Positions 41,971 to 45,921 of a stretch of 45,921 nt of DNA are shown here, in pieces; within the stretch, counting starts at the first letter, position 1, and each line of letters begins with the position of its first letter. This DNA comes from Bacillota bacterium. Its GTDB lineage: Bacteria; Bacillota; Clostridia; Oscillospirales; Oscillospiraceae. The stretch is from assembly GCA_023386265.1 (NCBI GenBank), contig JAEWKA010000003.1:1-45921 (forward strand), given 5' to 3'. The position numbers and the translations under genes are program-made. The notes beneath the pieces are model-generated. The model was not told the origin of the DNA. It worked only from the letters and a program-made list of their open reading frames with translations, and ran no database searches.

Positions 41971-41994
41971 TTGATGTCAAAATTGATGTCAAAA
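41971..41994. repeat. Tandem 12-bp direct repeat
   Basis: TTGATGTCAAAA occurs twice head to tail. It lies in the 221-bp gene-free stretch after the tRNA-Pro terminator. I see no credible gene there; the repeat may be a remnant of an integrated element. Confidence 0.6.
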
Positions 41995-42056
41995 TTATCG
42001 CCTTGTCACAGGTGCACTATTCATCTTTAAAGCTATACTGAATGACTTCCTGAGGG

Positions 42057-42494
42057 TCAGGGCGCAGGTACGGACTCGGGCTTCTTAGATAGGCAATCAG
42101 AAGTATTATCAATATTTTTCTGAATTGTCTCTAATATACGTTGATGTAAGAAATCTAGAAATTGCTTGTTTGTCGGTACTAACGAGTCATTGGAACATTG
42201 CTTTTTAAGTGAGCCTTCGCCATTCCACGACCACGAGATCTCAATTGCATGTTTGATTGCTCGTTCCACTCTTGAAGCCGTTGTATAGCACTTAATTGCA
42301 ACACACGAATAAACTTCATTAACTAGTAGACGCATGTTATCACTATTTTCAAACATCACCAATTCGGACTCAATGATATACTCATATCCTCTCAACATGG
42401 GAGAGATACCGAATGAACAAAGAGTTTTCTCTAATAATTTTCTTAATAAAATTTTTTCATTTAGGGAATTAATTAATAATTGAGATTTATCCAC
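42057..42494 (-). CDS. Orphan Spo0A C-terminal (DNA-binding) domain protein
   Basis: A 145-residue protein from a GTG at 42494 (TTGGAGTG 8 bp upstream) that consists of the Spo0A effector domain alone. Residues 15-48 match the domain entry (LLEKTLCSFGISPMLRGYEY against Spo0A ...IGVPAHIKGY). Residues 71-88 (TTASRVERAIKHAIEISW) match the recognition-helix region of Spo0A almost residue for residue. The PTNKQFLDFLHQRI end corresponds to PTNSEFIAMVADKL. The phosphoacceptor receiver domain is absent, so binding would not depend on phosphorylation. It lies in the phage-like segment beside tRNA-Pro, behind a terminator. It may compete with or mimic Spo0A at 0A boxes; that is an inference. The frame stays open upstream to 42635 through another gene's end. 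Confidence 0.82.
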   Translation of the reverse strand: MDKSQLLINSLNEKILLRKLLEKTLCSFGISPMLRGYEYIIESELVMFENSDNMRLLVNEVYSCVAIKCYTTASRVERAIKHAIEISWSWNGEGSLKKQCSNDSLVPTNKQFLDFLHQRILETIQKNIDNTSDCLSKKPESVPAP

Positions 42495-42515
42495 AGTTTT
42501 CACTCCAAAAAAGCA

Positions 42516-42554
42516 ACAGTCACCTACCCACAAATTTAGCGGGCAGGTGACTGT
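42516..42554 (-). terminator. Terminator between DUF6147-like gene and Spo0A_C gene
   Basis: A 14-bp stem with one mismatch (ACAGTCACCTACCC with GGGCAGGTGACTGT). On the minus strand it is followed by TGCTTTTTT. The T-run merges into the ribosome binding site of the Spo0A_C gene, so that gene may depend on read-through. Confidence 0.75.
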
Positions 42555-42561
42555 AAAAATT

Positions 42562-42990
42562 TTAACTGTAATATACGGTGTTAGAATCCTGAGTGGCAAT
42601 CTCCACAAGAGTTCCTGAGGTAAAAACATAAGCAATCACATGAACCCGATAATAATAGCCGGATAAAACATAGTCATGCGCAGTTTGACTTATAAAGAAA
42701 CTTCCGGAATTTGTCCAAGTATCAATGTTCGTCCATGAGCCATTGACCATTTTCTGCAGATTCATATACGTTGTTCCGGTATCTGTATAGTTCATGAGTT
42801 CCAGTGAAGATGTGCAAGTTGCGTAACCAGAGGAAGTGATTGTAAGGCCTGCACCAATGCATGCGATGTGTGACTCCATAGCTGACTGAACGATTCTAGG
42901 AGAATTCTCCATGGCTAATGCGCCGAACCCCGCTGTAAGTATACTGATTACAAGGATTATGCTGAATACTCTCTTCGATACTCTTCTCAT
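42562..42990 (-). CDS. Secreted DUF6147-like protein
   Basis: A 142-residue exported protein. Signal peptide: MRRVSKRVFSIILVISILTA, cut near residue 27. The mature domain is a small beta protein with GSWTNIDTWTNSGSFFISQT and YYYRVHVIAYVF, a pattern I associate with DUF6147 proteins of Clostridia. The start at 42990 lacks a ribosome binding site, because the upstream bases belong to a truncated phage gene that overlaps it by 95 bp. An in-frame ATG at 43044 is the alternative. Function unknown. Confidence 0.68.
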   Translation of the reverse strand: MRRVSKRVFSIILVISILTAGFGALAMENSPRIVQSAMESHIACIGAGLTITSSGYATCTSSLELMNYTDTGTTYMNLQKMVNGSWTNIDTWTNSGSFFISQTAHDYVLSGYYYRVHVIAYVFTSGTLVEIATQDSNTVYYS

Positions 42991-43573
42991 AGGTAATTGC
43001 TTGATTGAGATTAAGCGACTGCTTGTACTCTGCAAGGATTTCATCCTTGTAGGTTTGCCTTGATATGATCGAAAGGTCGTCCATTATCTTGCTCAACCCT
43101 CGAGCAATCTGTTCCTTCAGCGCTTTGAGGGAGGTAGAAAGCGTTACCTTGATTCCGGCGTTTTCCCATGTCACGAAGGTTATTCCATAAGCCGTTGCAA
43201 GCTCACAGTAGTATCTTTTTGCTTCGTCCTCCTTTTGCTGTTTCAGGTCATTTTCAACTGAATCAATCTTTCCTTTAAGCTCTGTATCTGCGGCGAGATA
43301 CTTTGAGGAAACACAGTCCTTATAGACTTTTTCGAAAGCTTCGTAAGGATCTAGCACAGCTTTTTTTACAGTCTTACGCTGATTCTCAAGCTCGTTAAAT
43401 TGCTTGTTAAGCTCGGCCCTAACGGTTTTAACACTCTTGATTGTTTCCTCCGTGCAGATGAGGGACATGGCTTCCTGCACCTTTATTTCAATTTCTTCAC
43501 TCAAAGAGCGTAAACGTTCTTCAATTATGGGAAGTTGTCTGACTACAATAAGTTGATTTGTATCTTCGTTCAT
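42896..43573 (-). pseudogene. Truncated phage DUF1351 protein
   Basis: A 225-codon remnant of a phage DUF1351 protein. It begins normally (ATG at 43573 with AAGGAG) and has the expected coiled-coil body (TVRAELNKQFNELENQRKTV, KVYKDCVSSKYLAADTELKG) and the conserved YKDEILAEYKQSLNLNQAI. After that, near 43000, homology stops and about 32 unrelated codons follow out of the start region of the DUF6147-like gene. A deletion appears to have joined the two. The full family is usually nearer 300 residues. In phages the gene lies in the early recombination region. Confidence 0.72.
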
Positions 43574-43724
43574 GCCCGTTCTCCTTTTCTTTTCTTTTGA
43601 TAACAATTTCAGCGAATTCCGCCTCGCTCAAGTAATATCTAATGTCATCGCTCTCCTTAAGGTTGGTACTCGGGTATCCTGTGAGAAGAGCGCAAGTTAT
43701 ACCAGGATGTTCATTAGGTTCCAC
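43521..43724 (-). CDS. Small phage-type ORF
   Basis: A 67-residue ORF with a GTG start and AAGGATTT upstream. Its beginning (EPNEHPGITCALLTGYPS) resembles small proteins from clostridial prophages that usually continue into a zinc ribbon; that part is missing here. It overlaps the DUF1351 remnant by 53 bp, suggesting that this is also a decayed gene. Confidence 0.4.
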   Translation of the reverse strand: MEPNEHPGITCALLTGYPSTNLKESDDIRYYLSEAEFAEIVIKRKEKENGHERRYKSTYCSQTTSHN

Positions 43725-43725
43725 C

Positions 43726-43754
43726 TTGACAAATCCTTTCTTTGTGCTTATAAT
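43726..43754 (+). promoter_or_regulatory. Perfect-consensus SigA promoter
   Basis: TTGACA (43726-43731), exactly 17 bp, TATAAT (43749-43754). No plus-strand gene follows before an intrinsic terminator at 43786-43821. The start point is predicted near 43761. Confidence 0.75.
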
Positions 43755-43894
43755 GAAGTGCCTATATATAGAGAAGCTTTTTTAGCCATCAATGGAGTTA
43801 CTGCTCCACTGATGGTTTTTTCTTTGTTACAGTCACAGGTCTCGCCTGGATCCAAATTCTGACCGCAGTTTGGACATTCGTGATAGTACGGCAT
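43748..43894 (-). CDS. 48-residue zinc-ribbon phage protein
   Basis: A small ORF starting with ATG at 43894 after AGAAGGAG. It has the cysteine pattern CPNC near residues 7-10 and CDC at 20-22 (PYYHECPNCGQNLDPGETCD), typical of tiny zinc-ribbon proteins in clostridial prophages. The last 20 residues look non-native and are encoded by the promoter-hairpin segment on the other strand, so the gene may be truncated. Confidence 0.6.
   Translation of the reverse strand: MPYYHECPNCGQNLDPGETCDCNKEKTISGAVTPLMAKKASLYIGTSL
43761..43822 (+). ncRNA. Candidate small RNA of about 60 nt
   Basis: A perfect SigA promoter is followed within about 60 bp by a hairpin, CCATCAATGGAG (43786-43797) with CTCCACTGATGG (43804-43815), one mismatch, and a T6 run. 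No start codon with a ribosome site lies between. The transcript would be antisense to the 3' end of the 48-residue zinc-ribbon ORF. No known RNA family is recognised. Confidence 0.5.
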
Positions 43895-43915
43895 TTGTAG
43901 TCTCCTTCTAAGTTT

Positions 43916-43944
43916 TTGACTAATTCGACAAAGTGTGATACAAT
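43916..43944 (+). promoter_or_regulatory. SigA promoter of the 53-residue gene
   Basis: TTGACT (43916-43921), 17 bp, TACAAT (43939-43944), with the start point expected near 43951. It diverges from the 48-residue zinc-ribbon ORF. Confidence 0.7.
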
Positions 43945-43978
43945 ATTAATAAATATGTAGATTTGGGAGGAACTTATA

Positions 43979-44140
43979 ATGACTAAAGAAGGTAGAATGG
44001 CTCTTTTGTTTAGCAAGTCGCAATTGTATCGGTCTAATTTCATTAGATCAACAGCAAAGGGAGACACTGAAGCGGCTGCAAAGTGGAAACGCGGATATCA
44101 CTCCATAAAATTAGAAATCAGTGAGCTAAAAGAAGACTAA
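43979..44140 (+). CDS. 53-residue unknown protein in self-contained cassette
   Basis: A small ORF with an excellent GGGAGG site and an ATG at 43979. The product is basic and helical (MTKEGRMALLFSKSQLYRSN... ending ISELKED), with no cysteines, signal peptide or membrane segment. It has its own near-consensus promoter and an intrinsic terminator, the layout of a prophage moron. I do not recognise the family. The basic helical middle (KGDTEAAAKWKRGYHSIKLE) could bind nucleic acid or a partner protein, but this is a guess. Confidence 0.72.
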   Translation: MTKEGRMALLFSKSQLYRSNFIRSTAKGDTEAAAKWKRGYHSIKLEISELKED

Positions 44141-44163
44141 TACGCTTTGTTTGCGTCTGTGTG

Positions 44164-44196
44164 CCGTTTCCGATTTAAGTTCGGAGACGGTTTTTT
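44164..44196 (+). terminator. Intrinsic terminator of the 53-residue gene
   Basis: A 10-bp stem with one G-U pair (CCGTTTCCGA with TCGGAGACGG) followed by T6. Confidence 0.85.
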
Positions 44197-44241
44197 CTTT
44201 TGCTCAGTCACATAATCACACAGTATGAGAAAAACTGAAGT

Positions 44242-44430
44242 TTGGATATAGACAAAAGCAGCGACAAACCAACTGATGATATTGTCAGCTTTTTCACCAA
44301 CACGTTTGCACATATATCAGGTGCAACTAATCTTGAAGCAATTAGATTCATTGAAACTTTGCAACAAAGACTAGAAACTGAAATGAAGAAAATTATATCC
44401 AAAAGATTGGATGGTGCATTTTGGAGATAA
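44242..44430 (+). CDS. Unknown 62-residue ORF upstream of GNAT gene
   Basis: A short ORF from a TTG with only GAAG upstream. The product is acidic at the start and ends in an amphipathic helix (FIETLQQRLETEMKKIISKR). It overlaps the acetyltransferase start by 10 bp, which suggests coupling, but the weak start leaves it uncertain. It could be the tail of a lost gene. Confidence 0.4.
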   Translation: MDIDKSSDKPTDDIVSFFTNTFAHISGATNLEAIRFIETLQQRLETEMKKIISKRLDGAFWR

Positions 44431-44864
44431 AAAGTATTTGCGAAAACAAAAAGCAGTTCATGGATTTACTCTTGTTAGCTGATGAACAAGAATCCATGAT
44501 AGACAAATATTTAGAGAGAGGATATCTTTTTGCCTTATATGATAGCGACTTGAAAAGCGTGTGCGTAGTTACACGGGAAAGTGATGATGTATGTGAGCTA
44601 AAAAACATAGCCACTTATGAAAAATGGCATGGTAATGGGTATGGCAGCAAACTTTTGCATCACATTTTTTCACATTACAAAGGCAAGTATACGACTATGA
44701 TTGTGGGAACAGGGGACAGCCCATGGATATTACGGTTTTACGAAAAAAACGGTTTTAGGATTTCACATAGGGTTAAGGACTTTTTTATAGACAATTATGA
44801 CCACCCAATGTTTGATAGCGGTATTCAATTAGTGGATATGATTTATATGAGTAAGGCTCTATAA
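44421..44864 (+). CDS. GNAT family N-acetyltransferase (YvbK-like)
   Basis: A 147-residue acetyl-CoA-dependent acyltransferase. The acetyl-CoA-binding motif appears in YEKWHGNGYGSKLLHHIF near residues 71-88, followed by the beta-5 signature VGTGDSPWILRFYEKNGFR. The start FMDLLLLADEQESMIDKYLE and the end NYDHPMFDSGIQLVDMIYM resemble B. subtilis YvbK. The start appears to be TTG at 44421 without a clear ribosome site, overlapping the preceding small ORF. The acceptor is unknown. It is more AT-rich than the core genes, like the rest of this segment. Confidence 0.83.
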   Translation: MEIKSICENKKQFMDLLLLADEQESMIDKYLERGYLFALYDSDLKSVCVVTRESDDVCELKNIATYEKWHGNGYGSKLLHHIFSHYKGKYTTMIVGTGDSPWILRFYEKNGFRISHRVKDFFIDNYDHPMFDSGIQLVDMIYMSKAL

Positions 44865-45083
44865 CTTAGTCAACATTCTTACCTAAAGGCGCAGAAAACG
44901 CATTATCCTAAGAACGCGAAGTAACGATTAATTTTTTATTATTCACCCTCGACAGATACTGCGAACTTGAGCTTCGCATAATGAGCAAAGCGGGCAGTTA
45001 GAATATAGCTACGAGCTGAACATTATCCATAGAACATACCACCGGAACCTGTTGATATAGAGTTACTGGAGATAAAGACAATT

Positions 45084-45785
45084 ATGGAACACAGAATTGA
45101 ACGTCTTAATATAACAACGAACTTTGGCGAAATTGAAAACAGAGTATTTCCTACTTTGCTTTTGGATCCAAAAAACGCAGTCCTTGTTGATTGTGGCTTC
45201 ATCGGTTCTTTGCCAGATATTGAAAAAGAATTACAACGACACGGGATATCGATAAATCAGTTAACTGGGCTTGTGTTGACCCATCACGATCATGATCATA
45301 TGGGTGCAGCGGCCGCTATTAAGAGGATAAATCAAGACATAAAAATATACAGCTCTCTCGTTGAAGCACCATTTATCTCTGCACAGGAAAAGCCGTTGAG
45401 GCTGCGTCAGGCGGAAGAAATGCAAAAAACACTTCCACCAGAGCAACAAGCTTTTGGACAAGCGTTTTGTGATATGCTTCGTCGAGTCGAGCCAGTTAAA
45501 GTGGACATCCCGCTGAATGATGGAGAGCATCTGGACTGGTGCGGTGGATGCCAGATTATTGCTACTCCGGGGCATACGCCAGGGCATATTTCACTTATCA
45601 TGGAAAGAGATTCAATTATTATAACTGGTGACGCCATTGCTCTTGAGGAAGGCTTGCCCGTTATTGCAAATTCACAATTTTCATTAAACATTGAACAAGC
45701 TGCTGAATCCTTGGAGAAATTACTTTCGATGAATGCACGCGCTTATTACTGCTATCATGGGGGCGTTTATCGTCCGACCTGCTGA
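45084..45785 (+). CDS. MBL-fold metallo-hydrolase
   Basis: A 233-residue metallo-beta-lactamase-fold hydrolase with the dinuclear site THHDHDHMG near residue 66, TPGHTPGH near 161 and TGDA near 181, plus a final histidine in CYHGG. It is shorter than the MBL gene at 31490 and has no C-terminal winged helix. GGAG lies 12 bp upstream of the ATG. The 219 bp before it hold no gene that I can support. The substrate is unknown. Confidence 0.86.
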   Translation: MEHRIERLNITTNFGEIENRVFPTLLLDPKNAVLVDCGFIGSLPDIEKELQRHGISINQLTGLVLTHHDHDHMGAAAAIKRINQDIKIYSSLVEAPFISAQEKPLRLRQAEEMQKTLPPEQQAFGQAFCDMLRRVEPVKVDIPLNDGEHLDWCGGCQIIATPGHTPGHISLIMERDSIIITGDAIALEEGLPVIANSQFSLNIEQAAESLEKLLSMNARAYYCYHGGVYRPTC

Positions 45786-45801
45786 ATTACCCATTATGTT
45801 T

Positions 45802-45921
45802 ATGACATACCAACATACTCACGATACTGGAGGGATATATATTAATCAGGATGAATTATATATGCTGGAAGCAATTCGCTTGTCCGAACTTGCCATTGAA
45901 CATGGAAATGAACCTTTTGGC
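45802..45921 (+). CDS. Nucleoside/cytidine deaminase-like protein, 5' fragment
   Basis: The last 40 codons in the window read into a deaminase N-terminus (MLEAIRLSELAIEHGNEPFG), typical of the tRNA-adenosine/guanine/CMP deaminase superfamily. The zinc motifs lie beyond the window end. The start is unclear. An ATG at 45802 opens the frame, the ribosome-site-like GGAGGG at 45829-45834 sits before an in-frame ATT at 45841, and an internal ATG lies at 45862. Confidence 0.6.
   Translation, partial: MTYQHTHDTGGIYINQDELYMLEAIRLSELAIEHGNEPFG

Noticed and set aside
41971..41994. 12-bp tandem repeat as an attachment site
   Set aside because: It does not match the tRNA 3' end, and no second distant copy was seen; kept only as a repeat.
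43572..43862. 96-residue plus-strand ORF over the phage remnants
   Set aside because: It is antisense to several better ORFs, lacks a ribosome site and crosses a promoter and terminator.
43798..44067. 89-residue minus-strand ORF
   Set aside because: It is a shadow over the 53-residue plus-strand gene and its promoter; it has no ribosome site and unnatural composition.
44865..45083. Hidden gene or RNA before the second MBL hydrolase
   Set aside because: All frames are short and without ribosome sites; no convincing hairpin or promoter was seen.
1..45921. CRISPR array or cas genes
   Set aside because: No regularly spaced repeats were seen, and no protein resembles a Cas family.

Overview
The window looks like chromosome from an endospore-forming Clostridia bacterium, probably in the Oscillospiraceae/Ruminococcaceae group. 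The evidence is spoIIE, a spoIVFA/spoIVFB pair, a CotJC-like manganese catalase, strong AGGAGG-type ribosome binding sites, frequent TTG and GTG starts, SigA-type promoters, and the gene order spoIVFA - spoIVFB - TIGR03960 radical SAM - DUF2344. The taxon is an inference from gene content. Nearly all of the window is ordinary chromosome. The last 4 kb, downstream of a tRNA-Pro gene, is an AT-rich accessory segment with phage remnants.

Bases 1-14.8 kb. A HAD phosphatase is followed by a GyrI-like protein and its WYL-domain regulator, which appear to share a pair of matching operators, and then by a manganese catalase. Next is a nine-gene minus-strand sugar operon (13202 down to 3449): binding protein, ATPase and permease of a multiple-monosaccharide ABC importer, xylulokinase, a small membrane protein, a DUF4867 protein, an L-fucose/L-arabinose-isomerase-family enzyme, an unknown protein and a galactose mutarotase. 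A divergent ROK repressor faces it. A SigA promoter with a 10-bp perfect inverted repeat just past the predicted start point gives a simple repressor/inducer circuit. The sugar is unknown.

Bases 14.8-22.6 kb. A zinc-ribbon membrane protein with a duplicated domain is followed by a flavin-binding PNPOx-like protein. The complete zinc regulon comes next: znuA diverges from znuC-znuB-zur around a Fur-family box. A DUF3888 secreted protein with a forespore-type promoter follows. A three-gene envelope cluster then encodes a GT2/GtrA fusion, a phosphodiester glycosidase and a membrane protein.

Bases 22.6-41.7 kb. This is core physiology: spoIIE with a small membrane partner, murC, cca, an MBL-fold hydrolase, a cls - argH - SLH-anchored subtilase cluster, spoIVFA/spoIVFB and the radical-SAM/DUF2344 pair. 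A single-chain MmeI-like (type IIL) restriction-modification gene sits between spoIIE and murC and carries two single-base frameshifts near its 3' end.

Bases 41.7-45.9 kb. tRNA-Pro(CGG) is followed by an orphan Spo0A DNA-binding-domain protein, a DUF6147-like secreted protein joined to a truncated phage DUF1351 gene, tiny phage-type ORFs, a promoter-terminator unit predicted to make an RNA of about 60 nt, a 53-residue gene with its own promoter and terminator, a GNAT acetyltransferase, a second MBL hydrolase and the start of a nucleoside deaminase. The orphan Spo0A effector and the small-RNA cassette are the most unusual items.
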